From NCBI GenBank assembly GCA_028688765.1, contig JAQTXO010000001.1, forward strand, positions 1 to 64,000: a DNA stretch of 64,000 nucleotides, written 5' to 3'. The translations under genes were made by a program, and so were the position numbers. How positions within the stretch are numbered: the first letter of the stretch is position 1; the number at the start of each line of letters is the position of its first letter. This DNA comes from Acidiphilium sp. (lineage in GTDB: Bacteria; Pseudomonadota; Alphaproteobacteria; Acetobacterales; Acetobacteraceae). This document shows positions 33,146 to 40,993 of the stretch, in pieces. The notes beneath the pieces are model-generated. The model saw only the letters and a program-made list of their open reading frames with translations, ran no database searches and had not been told where the DNA came from.

Positions 33146-33609
33146 GGGGTGCTGTCCTGTGCGATGCGACAGGCCTCGAGCAATGCGGCGAGGCGATTAC
33201 TGGAGAAAATCCGCCGGAGCAGTTGCTGGCGGTGGAGGAACCCGACGGATTGGCGAATTGCGTCACCGGTTCCGTCCGGTCCGGGTGTAGCCAAAGCGCG
33301 CATGATTGCCTGACCGTTCGGCACGGCTTCGCTTGCCAGCCAGTCGATCACCCGGGCCTGACGGGCAAGGCTGATCCGTGCCAGGACACCGGCGAGCAGG
33401 GGCCGGTCGGGTTCGCTGCGGATCGCTTCGGAAAAAAGCTGGGGATCGCCGTCGAGTGCCCGGTCGAGGGCGGCTCCGAATCTGAGAACGGCGTTTTCGC
33501 ACGGGGCATCCGCTTCGATCGTGTCGCGATCGGGGTCAATGGGATCTTCCAGCAATAGACCAAAACCGGCGGTCCACGCCGCGAGGGCGATGGGGTTGAG
33601 ATCAGGCAT
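33142..33609 (-). CDS. Unknown soluble protein, first gene of the DotA operon
   Basis: A 155-residue soluble, helical protein starting at ATG 33609, which follows a strong GGAGGTGA. Longer in-frame starts would include the ribosome site in the coding region. It has no signal peptide or membrane segment and I do not recognise its family; ARISLARQARVIDWLASEAV and LLRRIFSSNRLAALLEACRI are predicted helices. It is the first gene after the 11-base leader element at 33644-33654. A chaperone-like role akin to small Icm proteins is possible but unsupported by motif. Confidence 0.6.
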   Translation of the reverse strand: MPDLNPIALAAWTAGFGLLLEDPIDPDRDTIEADAPCENAVLRFGAALDRALDGDPQLFSEAIRSEPDRPLLAGVLARISLARQARVIDWLASEAVPNGQAIMRALATPGPDGTGDAIRQSVGFLHRQQLLRRIFSSNRLAALLEACRIAQDSTP

Positions 33610-33643
33610 GCGGCTCACCTCCTGACCGGCAGGGTCGGACCGC

Positions 33644-33654
33644 ACGATGAAAGT
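33644..33654 (-). promoter_or_regulatory. ACTTTCATCGT leader element, copy 2
   Basis: Exact copy on the minus strand, 34 bases before the ATG of the 33609 gene. Upstream on that strand is CTAAAAACGGCTTCGC, with the same A run and short GC spacer as other copies. It lies in the 57-base gap between the TcpQ-like gene and the DotA operon. Confidence 0.6.
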
Positions 33655-33666
33655 GCGAAGCCGTTT

Positions 33667-34050
33667 TTAGGGCGGAGTGCGCCGATCGATATGCACCATG
33701 ACCGGGGTGATGGTTGCCGAAAGCCCGGCATGGGCGAGCACGGATTGCAGGACGTCGTTCCAGGGCCTCCCGCCGCGCCACGACACTCTTATAGTTTGGA
33801 TATTCACCGAAGGTCTCACCACGACCAGGATCCCTTTTGGTACGATCTGGCGCAGGGCGAATGTCAGTGGGACGTTGTGGCCGAAGCCGTGGATGACCGG
33901 AAATGCCAGAGATTTCCAGGAACTTTGCGAGGATTCAGGTTTTGGACCCGCTGCCAGTGAAAAATTGGCGTAGGCCGGTAGCGTCGCGACGATAACGGCG
34001 ATCGCGATTCCGGCCGACATTCTGGCTGACTGCCGCTTTGTCCGGTGCAT
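33667..34050 (-). CDS. TcpQ/secretin-N-domain-like periplasmic protein
   Basis: A 127-residue exported protein: signal peptide (IAIAVIVATLPAYA) and one small domain whose pattern VPLTFALRQIVPKGILVVVR, SVNIQTIRVSWRGGRPWNDV and LQSVLAHAGLSATI is that of the TcpQ/STN type found in pilus and secretin accessory proteins. Such domains pack around outer-membrane secretin-like rings. The DotD-like lipoprotein at 47479 carries a related type of domain, so the core may have two. GGAG precedes the ATG, and a variant of the 11-base leader element lies 43 bases upstream. Confidence 0.65.
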   Translation of the reverse strand: MHRTKRQSARMSAGIAIAVIVATLPAYANFSLAAGPKPESSQSSWKSLAFPVIHGFGHNVPLTFALRQIVPKGILVVVRPSVNIQTIRVSWRGGRPWNDVLQSVLAHAGLSATITPVMVHIDRRTPP

Positions 34051-34092
34051 ACTCGGTCTCCTTCAGCGTTCCGGACGTCAATATAGTTTCGA

Positions 34093-34103
34093 GAGATGAA
34101 AGT
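34093..34103 (-). promoter_or_regulatory. ACTTTCATC leader element, variant copy 7
   Basis: Reads ACTTTCATCTC on the minus strand, 42 bases before the ATG of the TcpQ-like gene; the first nine bases match the consensus. GGTTTTTCC lies upstream, a T run in place of the usual A run. The position relative to the start fits the other copies. Confidence 0.5.
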
Positions 34104-34440
34104 CGGGCAGCCGGAAAAACCAATGATCGTCATCAGACTGTCATTAGCCTGAGGAGTAGAAGTAACAATGTCGTGATTCGGCTGCGAGGCAGCCGGGCGG
34201 CACGGTCGGACCCCGACGATTTCACAACTCTGCAGGTAGATGCAAAGAATAATACGTCGTCGATGCGGAGTTTAACGCGATTTGTTAGGCGTGAGTCGTA
34301 ACCCGTTGTTACCGAGTCGTTTTCTCACGGCGCTGGTTCAATACCGTGCAGCAACTTCAAGGCGAGTCTGTCTGTATTGTTGTTTTGTTTTGCGGTTACG
34401 GTGGTACGGCAATGGGGGTGTTGGGGGCGGGATGCACAGA

Positions 34441-34451
34441 CCGATGAAAGT
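34441..34451 (-). promoter_or_regulatory. ACTTTCATCGG leader-like element, orphan copy 8
   Basis: Ten of eleven bases match on the minus strand, with GAAAATAACGCATCGT upstream as at copy 6. No gene starts within 60 bases downstream. On the plus strand it puts the complementary sequence CGATGAAAGT into the possible leader of the 34600 regulator gene. Confidence 0.4.
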
Positions 34452-34599
34452 ACGATGCGTTATTTTCGCGCGAGGCCATGACATATTGTGCTTGTTTTTT
34501 CTGAGGCCTGTGCAGCATCATTCGCAATGACCACCGCGCCGGTGGCGGGTCCGCCGTTGGAGCTTTGGAGCCTGTGCGGTTAATGCATGGAGGAGTCAC

Positions 34600-35511
34600 G
34601 TGTCGACATCATATGGTGTCAGCGCGCTACCTGGCGCGCGTCGTAATTTAACACCCAACTACAGTCTTTGTAGTAATCACGACATAAATACTGTGCAGCA
34701 TGCCGGCAGCGGGTTGTCAAGTGGCATTCCGCCGGCGCTACGCCAGGGTCTGATCAAGACCATGATTCTGCGGGGCGTTTCGCGCGACCTGCTGGCAGCG
34801 ATTTTTGCATGTGAATCTGAAGCGATTCTTGACGTCGCGGTCGATCTGAATCTCCCGACCCCACCGTCGAAGAAAATCCGTCTCGCACCGGATGACGCGC
34901 CAAACCACCGGCTGTTCAGCGCGCGCGCGTTGCGGGCATTGCTGCATTTGTGGCTCAGCCCGCTGCCAATCGAGGATGTGGCGACCCAGCTGGGGCGCAC
35001 CCCGGAGTCGGTAAAAAGGAAAGCGCGAAGCGTCGGTTTGATGCTGCGCCAGCGGGCGGACTGGCAAGGTCTCGCGGACCGTCTTGGCGACCTCGGCACG
35101 TGGGCACCGCCGGTGGCCGCCTCCTCCCCAGCGATTTCGGGTGAGGTGCTGGCCGGGCCACCCGCTGACGTAGCGCCCGCGGTACCCCTGAAACGACGGG
35201 TTTTTAACCCCTGGACCCTGGAACGTACCAAGTTCCTTTGCGAGGCGTGGCTGGCGGGGCGGTACGCCCACGAAATCGGAGCCAGCCTTGGTGTCAGTGC
35301 GGCGGCCGTTGCATCGCGCGCGGTCCGCGCGAGTCTGCCGAAACGGACCGTTCAAGCGGACGGCACACTTCGCGTGACGGTGACGGGCTATATCTGCCTG
35401 GACAAATCTCGTGGCGAGTATTTCTGGTCCGACCGTAGCCGGTATGCCGAGCAATCCGCGTATCGGGTGGCACAGGCCCGCAAAAAGAATCACGGGTCGA
35501 TCGCAGCCTGA
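34600..35511 (+). CDS. HTH protein with GcrA-like/Myb-like DNA-binding region, candidate transfer regulator
   Basis: A 303-residue protein starting at GTG 34600 after GGAGGAG. Two helix-turn-helix-like parts are visible: one around PIEDVATQLGRTPESVKRKA (about residues 124-143) and one at WTLERTKFLCEAWLAGRYAH followed by EIGASLGVSAAAVASRAVRA (about 206-246). The latter has the W...L..L..G.s..eIA..LG.s..AV..R pattern of GcrA and related Myb-like domains. A C-terminal TGYICLDKSRGEYFWSDRSR segment is unassigned. It is the first gene of the plus-strand transfer region and lies next to the divergent control region, so it is the best candidate in the window for a protein controlling the repeated 11-base elements. 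That role is inference. Confidence 0.6.
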   Translation: MSTSYGVSALPGARRNLTPNYSLCSNHDINTVQHAGSGLSSGIPPALRQGLIKTMILRGVSRDLLAAIFACESEAILDVAVDLNLPTPPSKKIRLAPDDAPNHRLFSARALRALLHLWLSPLPIEDVATQLGRTPESVKRKARSVGLMLRQRADWQGLADRLGDLGTWAPPVAASSPAISGEVLAGPPADVAPAVPLKRRVFNPWTLERTKFLCEAWLAGRYAHEIGASLGVSAAAVASRAVRASLPKRTVQADGTLRVTVTGYICLDKSRGEYFWSDRSRYAEQSAYRVAQARKKNHGSIAA

Positions 35512-35530
35512 CACGAAAAAAAATCTTCCG

Positions 35531-35541
35531 ACTTTCATCGT
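35531..35541 (+). promoter_or_regulatory. ACTTTCATCGT leader element, copy 3
   Basis: Exact copy, 40 bases before the first ATG of the DotI-like gene and 20 bases after the stop of the HTH gene. CGAAAAAAAATCTTCCG precedes it, giving the usual A run and short spacer. Confidence 0.6.
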
Positions 35542-35581
35542 GACGGCCTTGGCTGGTGTGGTGGCGGTTGGAGTGACGACG

Positions 35582-36211
35582 ATGATGAATAAAAAAGAGG
35601 CGATTTCGCACAAACTGGTGGATCCGGCGTTTTTGCTCCGCCTGGTCCGCATTCAGCAAGGCGCAAACACGGTGTTTGCGGCCGCATTTCTGCTTGTTGC
35701 GCTGGCGTGGGGGTGGCAGCGCCTCCACCCACCGGCGGCGATTCTCATTGGAACATCGCGCGATGGGCGTCCGGTCGCGGTGGTTCCCCTGAACAAACCG
35801 AACTTGTCGGATCGAAAGGTGCTCCAGTGGGTGAGCACGACCGTCCGCCGCGCCTACGCGATCGACTGGCGCAATTATGCGCGTCAACTTGACGACGATG
35901 CCGACAGGTTCACCGTCGCGGCCTGGGATCAATTCGGTGCGTCATTGAAAAAATCTGGAAATCTCAAGAAGATAAGGTCGGCGCGGATGGTTGGCTGGGT
36001 GAAACCCGATGGTGCGGCCCGGATCGTCAACCGTGGCGTTATTGGTCGGTATTTTACCTGGGAGATCGTCGATCCGATCACGGTGTATTACGAAAACAAC
36101 GACTATGAGATCACCGATCGGCTCGCGGTGAAACTATTTGTCCGGCGGGCCGCGTTTGGCCATGACCATGCCGGGGTGGCGATCGAGCAAATCAATGCGG
36201 TGCCGCGATGA
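35582..36211 (+). CDS. icmL: DotI/IcmL/TraM-like inner-membrane protein, paralogue 1
   Basis: A 209-residue protein with a short cytoplasmic N-terminus, one membrane helix (ANTVFAAAFLLVALAWGW, about residues 28-45) and a periplasmic domain of the IcmL type: VLQWVSTTVRRAYAIDWRNY, RFTVAAWDQFGASLKKSGNL and ITDRLAVKLFVRRAAFGHDH. DotI/TraM forms part of the inner-membrane ring of type IVB systems. The start at ATG 35582 (or 35585) follows GGAG; the frame is open further upstream, but that would overlap the leader element. It overlaps the second IcmL-like gene by four bases, so both are made together. Confidence 0.82.
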   Translation: MMNKKEAISHKLVDPAFLLRLVRIQQGANTVFAAAFLLVALAWGWQRLHPPAAILIGTSRDGRPVAVVPLNKPNLSDRKVLQWVSTTVRRAYAIDWRNYARQLDDDADRFTVAAWDQFGASLKKSGNLKKIRSARMVGWVKPDGAARIVNRGVIGRYFTWEIVDPITVYYENNDYEITDRLAVKLFVRRAAFGHDHAGVAIEQINAVPR

Positions 36212-36891
36212 GCGTGGCGGTGGAGAGTGTCGTATCGGCAGATCCGGCCGGGGCGGTGACAGCGCGCGGCGATCGGGTCGAGACGGCGGGTGAAGCCACC
36301 CACCTCTATCGTCGATTGGTACGGGCGACCGGGATCTCGATCGTCCAGGGCGTACTGGCCTGCGTTGGTCTTGTGGTCCTCGGCCCCAGCCTGGTTGCCC
36401 GGCCGATGCCACAGGTCGAGGCGATAGGGCGGCACGACACATTTCAGGTTGTGCCACTTGGAAGTCCAGCGATGAGCGATTCCTGGATTTCCCACTGGGC
36501 AGCGCGGACCATCGCCACGGCGTACGCGATCAATCCGGTCGATTTCAAGGATGGGCTTACGAAAGTGCGGCATCGATTCACTGTGACCGCATGGCGCGCC
36601 TTTGCTGCCTCGTACAAAGCGGGCGGCGCGTCGAGCGATCTGGAAAAATTGCTGTCGGAAGAGTTGATCGGGTTTGCCCAGACAACGGCTGATCCGGTGA
36701 TTGTGCATCGCACGTTCGGGCGCGAGGCAAATTTTACGGTGGTATTTCCTCAGATCGTCACCTGGGAGAATGCGAACGAGGAAATTTCGCGGCGGTATAT
36801 CGTTCATGTGGTTGTGCGCCGGGCGTCGCTTGGTCGTCATCCGTCTGGGCTGGCGATTACACAATTCAGCGCCAGTGAGGAGGGAATCTGA
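36208..36891 (+). CDS. icmL: DotI/IcmL-like inner-membrane protein, paralogue 2
   Basis: A 227-residue protein with the same plan as its neighbour: a membrane helix (GVLACVGLVVLGPSLVA, about residues 48-64) and an IcmL-like periplasmic domain: ISHWAARTIATAYAINPVDF, FTVTAWRAFAASYKAGGASS, and a C-terminal RRYIVHVVVRRASLGRHPSG. Sequence similarity to paralogue 1 is modest, so the duplication is old. Legionella has DotI plus a truncated partner, DotJ; here both proteins keep the periplasmic domain, so they may form a mixed ring. The ATG overlaps the previous stop. Confidence 0.78.
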   Translation: MSVAVESVVSADPAGAVTARGDRVETAGEATHLYRRLVRATGISIVQGVLACVGLVVLGPSLVARPMPQVEAIGRHDTFQVVPLGSPAMSDSWISHWAARTIATAYAINPVDFKDGLTKVRHRFTVTAWRAFAASYKAGGASSDLEKLLSEELIGFAQTTADPVIVHRTFGREANFTVVFPQIVTWENANEEISRRYIVHVVVRRASLGRHPSGLAITQFSASEEGI

Positions 36892-36892
36892 G

Positions 36893-37891
36893 ATGCGGCA
36901 ATGGTCATCAGCATGGTCGGCGATTTTACTTGCCATAAGTTTCGCGCCAGGGTCTGCTTTGGCGCAAGCAAGCGGACAGGGCGGCGGAACAGCTGCACCG
37001 CCGCCCTTTGCCGCGCCTGTCGGGTCGAAACATCCGGCGTTCGATGCGGCGGAGCGGACCGCAATCCCGCTCGAACCCTGGATGATCAGCCGCCTGGCGC
37101 ATCGATACCATCAGGACGAACAGGCCGAGACTGCGGCGACGATTCCGATGGACGCGGTTCCCGCGACGACGTCGGTCGCGGTCAGTTTCGGACCAAATCA
37201 GGTCTCCAATATCGTCCGCACGGTGGTGGGGTACCCGAGTTCGATCACCTTCGTCGATTCCACCGGAGCCCCTTGGCCGGTGGCATGGACTGCCGCGAGC
37301 GATGCGGCGGGCAAGGGCGGTGCCGGTGATTGCACGGGGGGTGCTGGGTCGGAAGCACCGGCGGCCGGTACGCCCGCGGTGATGGCGACCGGTTCCACCG
37401 TCTGCGTACCTGAGAAAGGCTCGAACACTTTGGAAATCATGCCGATGGCCCGCTACGCGCGGGGCGGGCTGTTGGTTGATCTCAAGGATTCGCCGCAACC
37501 GTTGTCGTTCGTGCTGGTATCCGGCACGAAAATCTATGATTCGACGGTCGATGTCCGCGTGCTGCAATCGGGTCCGGAGGCCGCGCCTGCGATTGTTGCG
37601 CGGCAAAATGCTCCGGAAACCGGGGCACCGTTCCTCACCGCGATGCTCAATGGCACACCGCCTGCGTCAGCCGTCCCGCTGGCGGTGGTGGGGGCGTCGC
37701 CCGAGGATGTCCGCGCGTGGCGGTACCGGCACCAGTTGTTCATCAGGACCCGCGACACCGTGCTGTCCCCTGAGTGGGATGCGAGCGAGCACTCGGTTGG
37801 CGGGGTGGCGATCTATGCCATGCCGCCGACGCCGGTGATTCTGATGTCGGCGGGCGGTCACGCGTTTTCCGTCAGTTTCAAGGAGGATTGA
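36893..37891 (+). CDS. icmK: DotH/IcmK/TraN-like core-complex protein
   Basis: A 332-residue exported protein. ATG 36893 follows the previous stop by one base, with GAGGAG upstream, and gives a signal peptide (LLAISFAPGSALAQ). The mature part has the IcmK pattern: AIPLEPWMISRLAHRYHQDE, VSNIVRTVVGYPSSITFVDS and APWPVAWTAAS, then PEKGSNTLEIMPMARYARGG, LLVDLKDSP and FVLVSG, ending GGHAFSVSF. With DotC and DotD, DotH builds the outer-membrane ring. Gene order IcmL-IcmK-IcmE is that of traM-traN-traO. Confidence 0.85.
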   Translation: MRQWSSAWSAILLAISFAPGSALAQASGQGGGTAAPPPFAAPVGSKHPAFDAAERTAIPLEPWMISRLAHRYHQDEQAETAATIPMDAVPATTSVAVSFGPNQVSNIVRTVVGYPSSITFVDSTGAPWPVAWTAASDAAGKGGAGDCTGGAGSEAPAAGTPAVMATGSTVCVPEKGSNTLEIMPMARYARGGLLVDLKDSPQPLSFVLVSGTKIYDSTVDVRVLQSGPEAAPAIVARQNAPETGAPFLTAMLNGTPPASAVPLAVVGASPEDVRAWRYRHQLFIRTRDTVLSPEWDASEHSVGGVAIYAMPPTPVILMSAGGHAFSVSFKED

Positions 37892-37893
37892 CC

Positions 37894-39051
37894 ATGGCGA
37901 TTTTTCCCGGATTGCGCGGCAAGCAGCGTTCGATCCGGCGGATCGGGGTGATTGGCGGCATTCTGACCGTCGTGCTCGGTTTGGGGGCCTATCACCTTCT
38001 GAGTGGCGGCAGGGTGAAACCGATTGCGGTGACCGCTTCGAAACTGCCGGATGCCGATGCGACGCCGGGCGGCGAACACGCGACACCCTATATCCGCAAA
38101 GTCACCACCGAGGCGATCCGGCGTAAAGCGCGACGGGCCGAACAAGAGCATGTGTCGGCCACGGCCGATCTGCCGCCGGCGAACCCGGCGACGCCGGTAT
38201 CGGAGCAGGTGTCCTTGCCGCCACCCGTGAATCCCGAGCCGCAGACAACGCCGACCCGTTACCCGCCGGCTCCCCCGGCACCGCCATCCACTCCGAGCGT
38301 CAACATGGCGCGCTACGACGCCTATACGGCTGCGCTGAAGAAGATTTCGCTGGGTGGCCCGTCGTACGTCACTCATGTTTATGTGAAGGACGTTTCGCCG
38401 ACACCGGTCGTCAAGGCGTTTGATCCGCCTTCGACGATCCGCTCCGGTGGGACGGCAGTGCCGCATGCGGTGTCGGTGGTACCGGCCGCGACGGTGTTGA
38501 TTCCAGCCGATCACGGAATTTACGGTCGTACGCTGACTGGGGTGAGTAGTGATCAGTCGGATGCGACGGTCGTGGTACAAGCTGAGAGTGGTCCGATCGC
38601 GGGTGACCGGATGAGCGGGGGATTTTCGACCGAGGGTGACCGTCTCGTGGTCAAACTGACAGAACTCTCGCTACGCGATGGCCAGCAGGTGCCGATCGAT
38701 GCCGTTCTGGTGGCACCGGATTCGATGGATGAGGCGGTGGCGACCGGGGTGGACCATCACTATGCGACCCGGTTTATCCTGCCGATTGCCGCGGCATTCG
38801 TCGAAGGTCTCGGGCAGGCGGTGGAGACCGCCAATTCGGTGGTCCAGGAAAGCGCGTTGGGCGGGATCACGGCGTACAATCATCTTAATCTCGGTCAGGA
38901 ACTTGGGGTTGCGGCGGGCACGGCGGGGCAGACGGCGGGGCAACTGATTCAAGAAGCGGCACCGCATGGCCCGACTGTGACGCTGGCGTCCTACGCGGAC
39001 GTCGGGGTCCTGTTTCTCAAGCCGGTCAAAGTGCCGGCGGGCGAGCATTGA
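37894..39051 (+). CDS. icmE: DotG/IcmE/TraO-like (VirB10-related) protein
   Basis: A 385-residue protein that spans the envelope in type IVB systems. It has a cytoplasmic N-terminus, a membrane helix (IGVIGGILTVVLGLGAYHLL, about residues 17-36), a Pro-rich periplasmic linker (about 95-140) and a VirB10-like C-terminal domain with ATVLIPADHGIYGRTLTGVS, GDRLVVKLTELSLRDGQQVP, IDAVLVAPDSMDEAVA, and an antenna-like helical part FILPIAAAFVEGLGQAVETA. It is shorter than Legionella DotG because the long repeat region is absent, as in IncI TraO. The start is ATG 37894, two bases after the dotH stop, with the overlapping GGAGG as ribosome site. Confidence 0.85.
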   Translation: MAIFPGLRGKQRSIRRIGVIGGILTVVLGLGAYHLLSGGRVKPIAVTASKLPDADATPGGEHATPYIRKVTTEAIRRKARRAEQEHVSATADLPPANPATPVSEQVSLPPPVNPEPQTTPTRYPPAPPAPPSTPSVNMARYDAYTAALKKISLGGPSYVTHVYVKDVSPTPVVKAFDPPSTIRSGGTAVPHAVSVVPAATVLIPADHGIYGRTLTGVSSDQSDATVVVQAESGPIAGDRMSGGFSTEGDRLVVKLTELSLRDGQQVPIDAVLVAPDSMDEAVATGVDHHYATRFILPIAAAFVEGLGQAVETANSVVQESALGGITAYNHLNLGQELGVAAGTAGQTAGQLIQEAAPHGPTVTLASYADVGVLFLKPVKVPAGEH

Positions 39052-39059
39052 GGCTTGGC

Positions 39060-39070
39060 ACTTTCATCGT
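39060..39070 (+). promoter_or_regulatory. ACTTTCATCGT leader element, copy 4
   Basis: Exact copy, eight bases after the dotG stop and 38 bases before the ATG of the TraP-like gene. This is the copy with the least A-rich upstream flank (CATTGAGGCTTGGC). Confidence 0.6.
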
Positions 39071-39108
39071 CTGGCCCAAAACTTGCCGCTTCAGCAAGGA
39101 GATTGACT

Positions 39109-40443
39109 ATGGATGCGATCGTATTACCTCACGACATGCCCCCTCCGGACGGGCGGCCGATCGATATCGAGGAACCGGCCGGCGAAGATCCGGCCTTTGT
39201 TCTGCCTGAACCGTCTCACGCCGGCGTCCCTCCCGAGGAAAAGAGTTCGGTGAATCCGGCAGATACCCAGGCCGCGCCGATAGCGGCGGGATCGGCGCGG
39301 CGGTCGCGCGGGAAGTCGCGCCGGCAAGGGCTTCTGTTCGCGTCGGCCGCGGTTGTCGTGGCGGCGGCGTCGGGGGGCATGATTTTTCACAAACCATTGC
39401 TGGCTGTCTGGGCACGGTTGCGGGCACCTCATCCCACCATGGTGTCTGGGACGATCCCGTTGCCCAAACCGCATAGTCCCGCCACCTTGTTGAAGGCGGG
39501 TGGCTCTGGGCATTCCCCGATGAAACCGCTCGACAACAGCATTGCCGGATTTTCGGTCGTCCCGCGCGACCATAACACGCCGGCATCGCCCGGCACGGTG
39601 GGGCACCTCAATCCCGACAAACCGGCCAAACCGGCTCAGATCCCGCTGGGGGGACGTATAGTTCGGACGGCGGCATCACCGCCGGTCAAACCCGGGACGG
39701 TCTCTGCCGGGGCGCTGAAACCCGGCGCGGGGCAGAACCAGGCTTCCGCCGCTACCCCCACCATGATCCCGGTTGCCCATCCTGCGATGTCTTCAGGGGG
39801 GAGTGGTGGAGCGAGGCAGGCTTCCGGCTCCCTGCCGTCGTCAGGGACCGCGGCAGGGGGGCAGCCAGAGGCGGTGCCGAAGCAGCCTGTGCCGCCGGCG
39901 CAAACGGCTCTGGTCGGGCCGATTCCGCCGAAAGGAACTCTGCAATCGATTCCGCATCCGGTCGTGGCGGCGGCAAAGCTGGTCGCGGCACCGGCTTCGC
40001 GCACCGATGAAGTCAGGACCGATTCGCTGGTAGCGGCGCTGGGCCGGCTGGTGGGCGAATTGCGCAGCGAGACCGCCGCTGAGGCGGTGCAGATCGCGGC
40101 ATTACAGCATCATACCGACGCGGAATTGACCGCGTTCAACCAACGGCTGACGTTCGATCAGGCACACGAGGCCCTCGCGCGTGCGGCGGCACGTCCGATC
40201 CCTTCCAAAGTCCCCGCCGCGTCCGATCGGGTTTTCCCGGCCGCCTCCAGAGCTGTGCCTCCGGTCAACCCGGCGTCCTATTCAATTCAGGCCGCCAGTC
40301 CCGGCCTTGCGATGATCGTGCGCAACGGCACCACCTACGAGGTTTCGGTTGGCAGTATTGTACCGGGGGTCGGCCGGGTGATCGCCATCGTGGAATCCGG
40401 GTCGACTTGGGTGGTGCGCACGGATCATGGTGTGATTCCTTAG
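39109..40443 (+). CDS. TraP-like (DotF/IcmG-position) inner-membrane protein
   Basis: A 444-residue protein with an acidic cytoplasmic N-terminus, a basic stretch, one membrane helix (LLFASAAVVVAAASGGMIFH, about residues 74-93), a long Pro/Ala-rich periplasmic linker, a helical segment (SLVAALGRLVGELRSETAAE) and a C-terminal beta domain (IQAASPGLAMIVRNGTTYEV then SVGSIVPGVGRVIAIVESGS). The terminal domain resembles those at the end of TraP and PilP-like proteins. Position after IcmE matches traP. ATG 39109 has AAGGAG upstream. Overall sequence is low-complexity, so the TraP call depends on position and architecture. Confidence 0.65.
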   Translation: MDAIVLPHDMPPPDGRPIDIEEPAGEDPAFVLPEPSHAGVPPEEKSSVNPADTQAAPIAAGSARRSRGKSRRQGLLFASAAVVVAAASGGMIFHKPLLAVWARLRAPHPTMVSGTIPLPKPHSPATLLKAGGSGHSPMKPLDNSIAGFSVVPRDHNTPASPGTVGHLNPDKPAKPAQIPLGGRIVRTAASPPVKPGTVSAGALKPGAGQNQASAATPTMIPVAHPAMSSGGSGGARQASGSLPSSGTAAGGQPEAVPKQPVPPAQTALVGPIPPKGTLQSIPHPVVAAAKLVAAPASRTDEVRTDSLVAALGRLVGELRSETAAEAVQIAALQHHTDAELTAFNQRLTFDQAHEALARAAARPIPSKVPAASDRVFPAASRAVPPVNPASYSIQAASPGLAMIVRNGTTYEVSVGSIVPGVGRVIAIVESGSTWVVRTDHGVIP

Positions 40444-40453
40444 GACCGGTCCG

Positions 40454-40993
40454 ATGCAGGGGTTCGTTAATTTTGCGACGGACATTGCGAATGTCCTGAG
40501 TCTGCTGATTCCGTTTATTTGTTACATTGTCGGGGTGTCGTGTTTTCTGCTTGCCGGTTACGGCGCGTGGCAGATGATGAAACCGGGAACAATCTGGTCA
40601 GGGAAAAAATATTTGCCGCCGCTGCTGATGTTGTTCGGTTCCGTGTTGCTTTCGTTCAACGAGTTCCTGAATTTTTCCAACAACAGTTTCGGGGGTGGGA
40701 CCCAGACCAATATCCAGAACGGGTTCATGCCCTTTCGCGCCCCGAATATCGGAACGGCTGGATTTGTCGGCGCGACGCCGGAGCAGACGTTTTTCAATTT
40801 GGTCAAGATCTTCGCGAAGTTCTTCATTGCCTATGGCGCGTTCAACGTGCTGTTGGCGTGGCTCGGTACGAAGGGGGTGGCTGAGGGCAAGCGACGGCAT
40901 GGCTATTCGCTGCCGGGGATCCAGTTCGTGTTCGGAATCGCCCTGATGAACATCGTCGCGATTTCGACAACCATGATGGGGTATTTCACATGA
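40454..40993 (+). CDS. DotE/IcmC- or DotV-like (TraQ) membrane protein
   Basis: A 179-residue polytopic protein with helices at about residues 15-37 (SLLIPFICYIVGVSCFLLAG), 53-68, 115-140 (FNLVKIFAKFFIAYGAFNVL) and 155-175. The first two helices plus the GYGAWQMM segment fit the IcmC/DotE family, called TraQ in IncI plasmids, a small inner-membrane channel component. It lies ten bases after the TraP-like gene and overlaps the next by four bases, and precedes the IcmD-like gene, the same order as traQ-traR. Confidence 0.72.
   Translation: MQGFVNFATDIANVLSLLIPFICYIVGVSCFLLAGYGAWQMMKPGTIWSGKKYLPPLLMLFGSVLLSFNEFLNFSNNSFGGGTQTNIQNGFMPFRAPNIGTAGFVGATPEQTFFNLVKIFAKFFIAYGAFNVLLAWLGTKGVAEGKRRHGYSLPGIQFVFGIALMNIVAISTTMMGYFT

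Larger units (their letters stand above)
34051..34599. other. Divergent control region between the two main transfer operons
   Basis: 549 bases with no supported gene; overlapping short frames look like noise. It separates minus-strand (34050) and plus-strand (34600) units and must hold both promoters. It carries a 9-of-11 leader element at 34093-34103 and a 10-of-11 element at 34441-34451, both on the minus strand. The stretch 34380-34450 is G-rich. Confidence 0.5.
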
